The position numbers and the translations under genes are program-made. From NCBI GenBank assembly GCA_039654915.1, contig CM077593.1, positions 115,375,413 through 115,439,412 on the forward strand: a stretch of DNA of 64,000 nucleotides. Direction: 5' to 3'. Shown in pieces: positions 22,601 to 32,500 of the stretch. Under the pieces are notes generated by a model. The model searched no databases. It was not told where the DNA came from and saw only the letters and a program-made list of their open reading frames with translations. Origin of the DNA: Aquilaria yunnanensis. Lineage: Eukaryota; Streptophyta; Magnoliopsida; Malvales; Thymelaeaceae. The stretch's first letter is position 1; the number at the start of each line of letters is the position of its first letter.

Positions 22601-22812
22601 CATGCCTTGCCTGATACATGTCAGGCCCACTTTCGCCTTGGGCAATGCCAAGCCCACTTCACGCCCTCTCCTCTTTCAGGCCCATAACCGCCCCTCCATT
22701 TTCAGTTTTTAACATGGGCCCGTGCCGAGCCTGATTTGACCAGTCCTGGGCCGGGTTTAACCTGTGCAGGCCTCTAGCTGGGCCAGTCCCAACCCGCCCT
22801 TTTGTGCATCTA
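19630..22812 (-). mobile_element. Decayed hAT transposon
   Basis: GC-rich ends flank an AT-rich body coding for hAT transposase. The ends share an imperfect inverted TGCACA-N3-GGGC motif (left near 19636-19648, right near 22794-22807). The GC-rich subterminal blocks with CGGGCC-type repeats are usual for plant hAT elements. I could not identify the 8-bp target duplication, so the boundaries are approximate by a few bases. Confidence 0.75.
20063..22084 (-). pseudogene. hAT transposase, fragmented
   Basis: Three pieces in order on the minus strand. 22084-21720 has an acidic N-terminus and a BED zinc-finger remnant (W-HF core, then an R-H-X4-H-type end near 21770-21800), with several stops. 21656-21216 carries the start of the catalytic region (MWTSPPGQDYY-type motif). 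20866-20063 ends in the C-terminal hAT dimerisation domain with the ASESAFSTGK-VISGKR hallmark near 20170-20235. Pieces are separated by stops and frameshifts at 20880-21215 and 21657-21890, so no functional transposase is expected. Sequence from 20063 to the left end is 3' untranslated and subterminal. Confidence 0.85.
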
Positions 22813-23047
22813 TACTTTCAATCCAACTGTATAATGATGTCATTCTATCCTTGTGAATAAGCTTCCAGAGGTCCCTTCCAAATTTCCAAGATCTCTAAGT
22901 AAATTATGTCACTTATATACGAAAGGGCATAAGAAACTACCAAAAGAATTGTTGATGATGAGTCTTGCTACAATGCCAACACCAGCCTAGCCATGTGATG
23001 TGAGGCAAATAATTCAGCATCTACATTAAGAACATTGGCATTGGGGT
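22813..23047. other. Short unassigned spacer between hAT and copia
   Basis: Nothing recognisable; moderately AT-rich. Confidence 0.5.
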
Positions 23048-23319
23048 TGTTGAAGTTTGTCCCGAAGCTGACGAAAAGATCAAGTCAGCTGCATGGATCG
23101 AGTCTTCAGCATGTTAACGTTAATTTTGTTATGTTAGCGTCTGCTTAGGAGTCAGTTGCTACAAGTTAGCTAAATTAGTTGTTGTCTTCCTACTTTTTTT
23201 CTTGTTTACGTTAGATGGGCTCTATTTAAAGAACATATTGTTAATTGTTTAAGTCGGTTGAATGAATTCAAGAATTTCAGTTCCAATTATCTTCTTGCTT
23301 TGTCATATTTTCCACAACA
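23048..23319 (+). repeat. Copia 5' LTR (about 272 bp)
   Basis: Starts TGTTGAAGTTTG and ends ACAACA, directly before the primer-binding site. A TATTTAAAG TATA-like motif is at about 23223-23231. No partner LTR was found in the window, so the start is inferred from the TG and typical length. Confidence 0.6.
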
Positions 23320-23322
23320 TTG

Positions 23323-23334
23323 TGGTATCAGAGC
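23323..23334 (+). promoter_or_regulatory. Copia primer-binding site (initiator tRNA-Met type)
   Basis: TGGTATCAGAGC three bases after the LTR end is the classical complement of the plant initiator tRNA-Met 3' end. Confidence 0.9.
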
Positions 23335-23381
23335 CAAGTTGCAACCTACGCTTTTTTCATTAGCTATATTACCTAGCAAAA

Positions 23382-24706
23382 ATGTCCAACAACAACATCA
23401 ACTCCACTGTGAATATCTCCTAGCTGCAGATCCCCATTTTCAGAGGGGATTTGTATATTTCTGCAGTATTAAAATGAAGACTCTTTTCAGATCACAAGAT
23501 CTGTGGGAGTTGGTTGAAAATGGTTATGATGTAGGAGGATCAAATGAGGTTGCAAACCGAGAGATCCAAAAGAAAGACGCAAAGGCCATGTTCTTCATCC
23601 AACAGGCTGTGGATGACACCATTTTCTTCAGAATTGCAAACGCCACTACTGCAAAGAATGCATGGAATATACTCAAGAGTGAGTATCTAGGATCAGCAAA
23701 AATAATGACTGTAAAGCTGCAATTCCTAAGGAAGGACTTTGAGACGTCTAGCATAAAGAACAATGAAGCTGTTCAAAAGTACCTTGCAAGGGTATCAAAG
23801 ATTGTTAGCCAGATGCCTGCTTATGGTGACAAGATAAGTGATGAGACTGTGGTTGCTAAGATTCTTAGAAGTTTGTCATCTAAATTTGACCATGTAGTAG
23901 CAGCTATAGAGGAGTCAAAAGATTTATCCATTTTCACAGTAGATGAGCTGATGGGACCACTTTAAGCGCATAAAGCGAGAATCGACAGAAGCTTAAGCAA
24001 AGAAGAAGAAGAAGAACAAGCCTTTCAGACTCAAGGGGAGCGTAAAAGGAGCATCTTCAGAGGAAAATGTAGGTTTGGATCGAGAGGAAGAGGTCAGAGT
24101 TCCACAATCCAATGCACTTTTTGCAAAAAATTTGGTCACAAAGAGGATAATTGTTAGAGCAAAGGTGGACAGGCCAAATACACAGAAGAAACTGATGAAC
24201 AAGATGATTTTCTGTTCATGACATATGTAACCTCATTCTTCTATCAAAGACATCTGGTATCTAGATAGTGCATGTTCCAATCATTTGACAAGAGACAAAG
24301 AGAAGTTTAAGGACCTAGATGAGTTGGTCAAAGCACAGGTAAGACTTGGCAATGACGACCAAGTCCAGATTGAAGGAAAATGGACAGTTGCCATTAGCGT
24401 CAATGGCAAAGAAAAGCTTATCAGAAACGTGCACTTCGCACTTGGACTAGCACACAACCTGATCAGCATTGGTCAATTGATTAAATGAGGTCTTTGTGTT
24501 CTCTTCAAAAATTACAGTTGCATAATAAAGTCAAGGGTAGGTGTGTAGATACTCAAGGCACAAATAACTGAGAATAATATGTTTCCTATTAACTTTGCTT
24601 GTAAAGATGAGTGTATGGTAGCTGGAATTGATAATTCAGAGTTATGGCACCAACGTTATGGCCATTTAAACTTTAAGGGCCTACAACTACTTGCAAACAA
24701 AGAAAT
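23382..24706 (+). pseudogene. Copia gag, zinc knuckle and protease, broken
   Basis: A gag start near 23382 runs into an early stop, then the Gag body (UBN2/Retrotran_gag_2 type) is open to 23965. A CX2CX4HX4C zinc knuckle lies near 24116-24157, followed by a stop. The protease begins with a WYLDSACSNH-like active site around 24250-24285 (DSA in place of DSG). A GAG-pre-integrase WHQRYGHLNF stretch lies at 24640-24675. Frameshifts and stops near 23420, 23965, 24155, 24230 and 24488 prevent expression. The frame is then cut at 24706 by the nested element. Confidence 0.8.
24702..24706. repeat. Target duplication GAAAT, left copy
   Basis: Repeated at 35917-35921 on the far side of the Tat element. 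Removing the element and one copy rejoins the copia reading frame. Confidence 0.95.
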
Positions 24707-25574
24707 TGATGGCCTAAGGCCTCATCGTTGTGAGTCATGATGACTGTTGAGGAGACTTCTAGGAGGAAGAACGCCTAGAAGGTGGATCGCCCCAAGGAGA
24801 GTACCTGAAAAGCTGGTAAACAGGGTTAGGAGGCCCCCGGAGTGTTTTTCCGGGGAGGGGAGCCTCCGACGCCCAAGTCAGTGGTGGCCGGAAGAAGGAG
24901 AAAGTCACTAGCTCAAAGAGAAAGGCAGAAAAGTCTCGCCTGGTATTTTCTCAGAGTGTGGGAGCTGTATATCCGGCCTGCCAACCTCCTGTCAAGTATT
25001 TATTTCCTGTATATATAGGAATACCTAGCCCGTTCAGATCATGACACGTGTGCGGTCGGATGCTCCTGAACGTCTGGGCGTAGGGGACAGATAGTTGGTA
25101 ACTAGATGGCCTCGAGCCTTGTGCTGAGACGGGCCATGATATGATTCTGATGGCGTCTGCGCGTCAGGGCGACTTTTTACGTCTGTGGTGGGACGTGTCA
25201 GAGGCTTCCTTAAATGCTTCCTTAAATGTGCCTGCCGTACTCCCGAGGTCCCTGGGCGAGGTCGTCCTCTAGTTCGGACAGAGCCTCTTCGGGAAGCCTA
25301 CCCTCAGTTCGGGGGTTCCCAGTTCCAGGGGGTTCCGCCTTCGGGGATATCATATTCGGGCAGCAATGTCTGGTGCCACTTTTCCGAAGGCGCGCTGTTC
25401 ACAACCTTGGGGGGCGAATGGAGTCCTCAAGTTTTACTGGCGTGCCGAGGCTCGGAGCTCTCAGGCTATCTCCCGAGGTGCATGATTCCACCTATTCCCG
25501 AGAAGCGCCAGTTCTTCTGGCCATTGTTGTGGCAGGGTATTCGGCCAGATTGAGGCGACAGCCTTTGGCTATCA
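24707..25574 (-). repeat. Tat element 3' LTR (868 bp)
   Basis: Starts TGATGGCC and ends GGCTATCA; matches 35050-35916 almost base for base. A related solo LTR of the same length is at 56715-57582. Confidence 0.95.
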
Positions 25575-25575
25575 C

Positions 25576-25590
25576 ATGCCCCCCTCTGGA
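25576..25590 (-). promoter_or_regulatory. Polypurine tract
   Basis: On the minus strand CCAGAGGGGGGCATG sits directly before the 3' LTR, as expected for the plus-strand DNA primer. Confidence 0.7.
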
Positions 25591-25676
25591 AAGCCGAAGT
25601 GAAGACTTCGGTTTGCATCTCTTTCCGAGGTTGCCGTTGGGAGTCTTGTTGGGAAGCATAACCTGTTCCGAGGTCG

Positions 25677-25825
25677 CACCTTTTGCCCGAGGGTCTGGGC
25701 TGTTCGGCCTTGGCCTGTTCTTTGGTGTCTCCGAGGCAAAGCCTGTACCGAAGATACACCTCTTGCCCAAAAGTCATGGGCTGTTCAGCCATAGCCTGTC
25801 TCTTGGTGTCCTCGAGGTGGCCTGC
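25677..25825 (+). repeat. Twofold imperfect repeat upstream of the antisense gene
   Basis: Two roughly 70-bp copies sharing TTGCCC-GGGCTGTTC, then CCTGT-CTTTGGTGTC-CGAGG. They lie between the LTR and the antisense promoter and have no coding sense. Confidence 0.5.
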
Positions 25826-25879
25826 TTTTTATTTCTGCAGGTCTGATGGCCAAGCGTGTCAGACTGAGCGGCGCGTCTC

Positions 25880-26127
25880 CATTTCTCAGGGATGTCAAAC
25901 GACGTGTCCCAATCAGGAGGCGTGTCCCGGTTTTCCAGGCACGTTTGGGGAGGCACGTCCCCTATTTCTGCGCAGCGGTTGACACGTGGCTTCTTGCCAT
26001 TGGAGGAGAGGCGCGTCATTTACAGAGGGCGCGCCTTTTCGGGTGCAGCGGGCAGTTACGGCGACGGTTCGCCTCCAATGGGTACTTATGATGTTCTTTC
26101 GGTTACCCACCTTTGGCCTATAAATAG
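25880..26127 (+). promoter_or_regulatory. Promoter of the antisense gene: ACGT-type motifs and TATA box
   Basis: Several CGTGTCC/CACGTCC motifs at about 25897-25960 and a G-box (CACGTG, 25983-25988) precede TATAAATAG at 26119-26127. Transcription would start near 26150, leaving a leader of about 265 nt before the ATG at 26415. G-boxes are bound by bZIP and bHLH factors, so stress or light control is possible. Confidence 0.55.
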
Positions 26128-26414
26128 CCCATTCCATCATAAGTCCCACTTACTGTTTTTCTGCTCTTTTTCTGCTCTGCCCTCTGTTCTTGCGTTTTAT
26201 CTTGCTTTCTGTGGCGGAGCTTCTTTAATCAGAGCTTTTTCCTACCAACTTTCACGACGGCGTCCTCAGGCAAATCTTTTGGTGGGTTTTGATTTTCAGA
26301 GTACTCTGATTCCTCTATTTTTCTGAGTTTTTCTGGAAAACTGTTGTTTTTTCCAAACTCGTCTTCTGAGTTTTTTCTGGAAACTATTTTCTTTTCCATC
26401 TCAAACTCTTTTTC

Positions 26415-28764
26415 ATGTCTGCGATGCCTGTTCCCGAGAGCTGGAAACCTCTTCTGGCCCATCCTTGCTGTACCACCCCCGAAAAACTAGAGAGGTGGAA
26501 GAAAAAATTCTTTCTTCCGTCTTACGCTGTGACCAGACTGCCTCGTTCTAGCCATTTTGCTTTTTCAAACCGTGGCGACGAGGTTACCGTCTTCCGAGCC
26601 CAACTGAAGGCCGGACTTCGGTATCCTCCCCCGAAGGTGGTTTGCGAGTTCTGCCAATTCCATGGCATTGCTGTGAACCAGCTTCCCCCGAACGCGTACT
26701 GCTATTTTAACGCCTACCTCTGCATGTGTGGCGTGTTCGGGATAGAGCCCCACTTCATCATTTTCATGCAGTACTACAAGCTCTATGTGGTCCCGAAGGG
26801 TGGCTTCTATTTCCTGCTGCCTCGGGGATCCGGGAGCAAAAAATTCACCTTCACCTTCGACACGAAGGATAGCTGGCGGGGGTGGCAGCCTAAGTTCTTT
26901 TTCCTCAAGGTGGATAAGAACTGGTCTGATGTCCCGACCAGGTGGGCTCAGGGAGTGCTGAACGCAGACGTCGTTGATCCGAGGATGCTGCTGACCCCAC
27001 CGTTGGCTTCCGTGTTCGCGGATTTCGACGCCCGCATTCGGGCAGTCGCTGACTGGGCTCCCGAGGTCTCTCCTCGTGCTCTTTACCCCTTTCCTATCAA
27101 CTGGAGGTTGATGACCGAAGAAGTCCTTCGGGAGCTGAAAGTGGTTAAGGAGCACGTGACTGACCTCAATATGCCCGCTCCCGCCATCGCCGGGAAAGAC
27201 TCCTGGCTGGTCAAGCTCCTTAAGGGGGAGACTTCTTTCGAAACTTTTGCCGAAAGTGAGTACTCTTCCATCCCTTTATACTTTTTCCTCGGACTTACCG
27301 CTGATATTTCTTCTCTTTTTCAGAGATGGGCGATGGGGCTGCCGCTTATTACAAGGCCCTCTTTTCTGGCCAAGTGGAGAAGGGGGAGCAGACAAAGAAG
27401 GCGGCTTCCCGAAGAAGGAAGACGACAGGGGCGGGACCCTCGGTGAAGCGAGCTAGGAAGGCTCTCCAGCCTTCTCAGCCAGAGCTTTTGGAAGAAGAAG
27501 CTGGCGAAGACGCTGGTCTTGTTGAAATTCCACCGGCCGAGGTCCCCGCTACTTCCGCCGAGGTGCCTCCTCTCGACCTCGAGGCCCCCAGAAACACTGT
27601 AGTGGTAGAAGTACCCACCGCCGAGGAGCGGTACCGGCAGAAGGGTAAGGGTCTTTCTTCCGAGGGGCCCGAGGATCCCGAGGACACTGTCTCCGAGGTT
27701 CCTCCAGGTATGCCTTTAGGCGAAGTTCAGCTCCTTTTCCTTTCGCGAATTTTTCTTCTGCTCCTAACTTCCTTCTCACTTTCAGGGGAGCCTCTTACTG
27801 CTGGCTGGAGGGCCATTCATGAGAGGAAACGGGCCCTGCGCGATGCCACAATCCTTGAGGGGAAGATCCCCTTGGAGCCCTTTTGGACAATCACGGAGGA
27901 TATGAATTTGTTCTCCGACGATTGTCCGAAGATGACAAAAGAGATTTGGAAGGGGATGACCACTGACGCCTCCTTCCGGGCCATTGCGGCGGCTCACCCG
28001 AGGGATCTTACCCTCGCCGCAAAAGTCACCGAGCACGCTGCTCAGGTATAGTCTTTACACTTTTTTCCGCAATTTTCTAAGTGTTTAGACTTGTACTAAC
28101 CTGGACTTTTGCCTTGCCGTAGCTGCTGGAGTACGCTGGTTATCTCCGAGTTCGGGTGGCCAGACAGGCTGCCTCCAAGGATGCGACTTCGCGGGAACTC
28201 AGTGAAGCGAAGGCTTCGCTTGCGAAGGTGATCGCCAGCAACCAGCAGCTGACAGCGGATTGTTCCCAGCAACTTGCTGCCGTTCGGGAGGAGTTCTCGA
28301 AGAAAAGAGAAGAACTTGAAAAGGACTCCTCCCGGAAGATTGCCGACCTCGGCGACCAAGTAAAGGGGCTGCTCGCCGCCAACGAAGATCTTGTCAAGGA
28401 CAAGGCTGTTTCTGACAGTCTTGCGTCGAGGTTGACGGACGAGAACAATGCTCTTCAAGCCGAGGTCGAGGCTCTGAAGAAGGAGTCCGGAGAGACGCTG
28501 GGGATAAGCGAGCTCGAAGAGGAGGTTGCTGAGCTGAGGGACGAGGTCAATGTCCTTGGCGTTCAAAAACGTACTTCTGATAACATGGCCAAGGTCGCCT
28601 TTCAGGACGGCTTCTGCCTCGCTCGGCACCAGGTGCTGCAGAGGTTCCCAGATTTGGACCTCTCTTTTCTGGAGGGCCTAAATATTCCTGAGGGACCTCG
28701 GTGGCAGTGGTCCAAGGTCGAGCATCTGAAGCTTCCTGGTCTTCGTCCGCCCGGCTCTCCCTAG
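26415..28764 (+). CDS. Antisense gene of the Tat element: 'putative gypsy-type transposon' domain plus coiled coil
   Basis: Four exons with canonical sites are predicted at 26415-27255, 27324-27707, 27786-28045 and 28123-28764, giving 708 residues with no stop. Introns are 68, 78 and 77 nt, start GTGAGT, GTATGC and GTATAG and end CAG, CAG and TAG. All phases match. Residues about 30-200 resemble the plant 'putative gypsy type transposon' domain (PF04195/Transposase_28 type). Residues about 320-420 are a Pro/Glu/Ala-rich linker. The last exon is a long coiled coil rich in Glu, Lys, Ala and Leu. The biochemical role is unknown. It lies on the strand opposite gag-pol with its own promoter, so its RNA would overlap the 3' end of the element. 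The domain name is from recognition; the exon structure is inferred from sequence. Confidence 0.8.
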
Positions 28765-28898
28765 TTTGTTTTAGGGCTCCTCTTATTTTTCTCCTTCGTG
28801 CTCCTTCTTTGGACACTTCTTTTGTAAGGCAGCGTTTGCTCTAAATGAACAATCTTTTCGGCTAAGTCCTTTCTTGCAAGTTTCTTTATATCCACTGT
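28765..28898 (+). other. 3' untranslated region of the antisense gene
   Basis: T-rich, with an AATGAA-like signal near 28846. It leads into the tandem motif block. Confidence 0.4.
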
Positions 28899-29460
28899 CC
28901 CGAACATGTTTGCTCAAGAGACTTTCGGAAAACCTGTAACCAAAGAAACTTTTTACCTTCCTTTGTCCCGAGTGTGCTCGCTCAAGAGACTTTCTGGAAA
29001 GTTTGCAAAAATTTGGCTAAGTCTTCTGCATGCTTTTTGTTTCTTTTTATCCCGAACATGTTTGCTCAAGGGACTTCGGAAAACCTGCGACCAAAGAAAC
29101 TTTTTACCTTCCTTTGTCCCGAGTGTGCTCGCTCAAGAGACTTTCTGGAAAGTTTGCAAAAATTTGGCTAAGTCTTTTGCAGGCTTTTTGTTTCCTTTTA
29201 TCCCGAACATGTTTGCTCAAGGGACTTCGGAAAAGTTTCAGCCAAATTTTTCTGTCTTCCTATTGTCCCGAGCATATTTGCTCAAGGGACTTAGGAAAAT
29301 TCTCACGAGATTGCTCATTTCCCTCTTTCCCGAGCATGTACGCTCAAGGGTGTTTGGAAATTATCTCTGATTTTGTTTTGGTGTGCACTATTACGAGATT
29401 CTTGCTTTCCCTTTTTTCCGAGCATGTACGCTCAAGGGCCTTCGGGAAGTCACATCTGCT
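28899..29460. repeat. Eight-copy tandem motif where sense and antisense transcripts converge
   Basis: Core CCCGAgcatgt-GCTCAAGGG followed by cTTcGGaAA. Copies start near 28899, 28963, 29049, 29118, 29202, 29265, 29328 and 29418, at 63-90-bp spacing. The first four form two copies of a roughly 150-bp unit. It lies between the antisense stop (28764) and the pol stop (29583). Confidence 0.75.
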
Positions 29461-29582
29461 TTTTTCGTGGCGAGCACCTTCGCGGAATTCTGTCTTGGAC
29501 AATTTGGTATACTTAAGAATTTTTCTCAAGACCATTCTGTACTTAGAATATTTCTTGTACAATATATTTCTTCCGCTCAACC

Positions 29583-32500
29583 TTAGGCGTAGAATTTTTT
29601 CAGGGCGTCTGAATGCCAAGTGTTTTTCAATTCTACGCCTTCGGCGTCGCCAAGCTTGTACACGCCTTTTCGTACTTCGGCGAGAACCAGATAAGGTCCT
29701 TCCCAATTTGCGCGAAGTACTCCGTGAGATGGCCTTCGGGGTGCAAAGTCGGCCTTTCGGAGAACGAGGTCTCCTTTTTTGATTTCTTTTGGCCTGGCTT
29801 TTAAGTTGATAGCCGCGGCCACTCTTTGCTGGAAAGCTTTTCTTCTCAGCTCGGCTATTTCTCTGTGTTCGGCGACAAGGTCGAGCTTAGTTCTCAGACC
29901 GAGGTTGTTTCCGCCTTCATCAAATACTTGCACCCGTATTGAAGGCTGAACTATCTCTATTGGGATAATGGCCTCTGTTCCGAAGACGAGTGAGAAGGGA
30001 GTTTCCCCTGTGGCTCTTCGTGGCGTCGTTCGGTAGCTCCACAATACACTTTGGAGTTCTCCTGGCCATTTCCCCTTGGCTTCCCCAAGTCTCTTTTTCA
30101 GGCCATCTTTTATGGTCCTGTTTGATACTTCCACCTGCCCATTGCTTTGGGGGTGAGCTACTGGGGCGAAGTGCATCTTTATTCCGAGGTCGCTGATGAA
30201 TTCCTGGAATCCTTTGTCTATGAACTGGGATCCATTATCAGCTACTAGTACCCTCGGTATGCCAAATCTGCATACGATGTTTTTCCATACGAACTTCTGC
30301 ACTTCTTTTGCCGAGATAGTTGCTAGTGGTTCTGCCTCTACCCACTTTGAGAAATAGTCCACTGCTACCACGCAGAATTTCACGCCTCCCGGTGCTGTGG
30401 GGAGTGGCCCAATGAGGTCTATACCCCAGACTGCGAAGGGCCAAGGATAGTCTGCCGACGTTACCATTTCCGAGGGTATCCTCTGGATTTTTGCATGTCT
30501 CTGGCAACTACCGCACTTCTGGACGAACTGCCTTGCGTCCTTTCTCAGGGTAGGCCAGAAGTATCCTTGGCGGAGTATCACTGCTGCAAGGGCATCAGTT
30601 CCAATGTGCGAGCCGCACATGCCTTCGTGAACTTCTTCGAGAACCATCTCAGTATCCTCTTCGCCCACACATCTCTGCAGCGGATTTGCATATCCTTGCC
30701 GATATAACTCTTCACCAATCAGGAAGAATCTTCCGGCACGTCTTCGCAGTCTTGCAGCATTGCCAGCGTCTTCGGGAAGCTCATTCTCTGCGAGGTATTT
30801 CTTTATGGGGTCCTTCCACCCTGTTCCCGAGGACGTTACGCTTAGCACGGAGATGCTTGGATGGTCTAGCACCTCGGTGTATGTTTTGGACTTCGCTAAG
30901 CAATCTGCCTCAGTGTTATTCCGCCGGGGTACATTTTCGATCCGCACGGCGTCAAACTCTTGGATGAGTTTTGTTACCAGCTCGTGGTATTTTGCCAAGA
31001 TTGGGTCCTTCGCCCCATAATCTCCTGCCGTCTGCCGAACTACCAGCTGGGAATCGCTGTGAGCCCTTAAGTTTCTCACGCCAATCTTTCTGGCCAAGCG
31101 TAATCCCGCTATGAGGGCTTCATACTCAGCCACATTATTGGTAACGTTGAAGCTGAACTTGATAGCCTTCATCACCTCTAGGCCTTCGGGTCCTCTGATA
31201 ACTATTCCAGCTCCCTGGTGTACGGACCCCGAGGCTCCGTCAACATGCAAGGTCCATTCTGGCTCACCTTCTTTCGGATCTGAGTGGTTCTCCTCAGTGG
31301 TGGGTATTTCGGCGATAAAATCTGCCAATGCTTGGGCTTTTATGGCCTTCCGAGGCTCATAGGTGATTTCGTGTTCGCCAAGCTCTATGCACCACTTGGA
31401 GAGCCTTCCCGAATGATCAACTCTCTTCATAACATCCCGTAGTGGTAGACTACTTCGGACGATGATGGGGTGAGCCTGGAAATATGGTCGCAGTCTTCTT
31501 CCTGCAAGCACCAAGGCGTATATAGCTTTTTGAAGCAAAGGGTACCTGACTTCGGCGCCATGCAGGGACTTGCTGACGTAGTAGACCGGCCATTGTTTCG
31601 GCCCTTCTTCTTTCACCAGGACCGAGCTCACGGCCTTTTCTGTGACGGCGAGGTACAGTACGAGGGGTTCTCCCTCCCGAGGTTGTCGCAGAGTCGGCAG
31701 GCTGGCCAGGTAGACTTTGAGTTCTTCCCAGGCCTTTTGGCAATCTTCATCCCAGGGATGATTGTTTCTTCCGAGGTCGCCTTCCATCTTTGCTGCCTTT
31801 GTGAGGACTTTGAAGAAAGGTCTACACCTATCTCCGTACCTGGAAATAAACCTGCTCAGAGAGGTTATTCTTCCGGTTAGTCTCTGCACATCTTTGACTG
31901 TGGCAGGAGTTCGGAACTCAAGCAGAGCCTTAATCTTCTCAGGGTTGGCGTCGATGCCTCTTTCGGATACCATGTACCCAAGGAATTTTCCCGACGTCAC
32001 CCCGAAGATACACTTCTCGGGGTTAAGGCGAATCCCGAAGGCTCTGAGCTTTTGGAAGGTTTCCTCCAAATCTGCAACGTGGTAGCCGGGCAGCTTGCTT
32101 TTTACTATCATATCATCAACATATACTTCCACGTTTCTCCCCATTTGGTCTTTAAAGACCTTGTTCATCAGTCTCTGGTAGGTGGCTCCTGCATTTTTCA
32201 GCCCGAAGGGCATTCTGATATAGCAGTACGTTCCTCCCTCGGTGATGAAGGCAGTTTTCTCTTCATCTTCGGGGTCCATCCTTATCTGATGGTAGCCGCT
32301 GAAGGCATCTAGGAAGCTCAGGAGCCCGTATTCGGCCATTGAATCTACCAGTTGATCTATTGGCGGGAGGGGAAATGAGTCTTTCGGGCAAGCATCGTTC
32401 AAGTTTCTGAAATCAATGCACATCCGGAGTTTGCTGCTACCTTCTTTTGTGGCAATGACCACGTTGCTTAACCATTCGGGGTATTTTACCTCCCTGATAA

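Noticed and set aside
25185..25846. Plus-strand frames in the Tat LTR and downstream (up to 206 codons), with a twin at 35527-35966
   Set aside because: They lie mostly in the LTR and promoter DNA and lack domains; the twin only reflects LTR identity.
29030..29782. 250-codon plus-strand frame downstream of the antisense gene
   Set aside because: Covers the tandem motif block and runs into antisense pol; repeats give a repetitive meaningless product.
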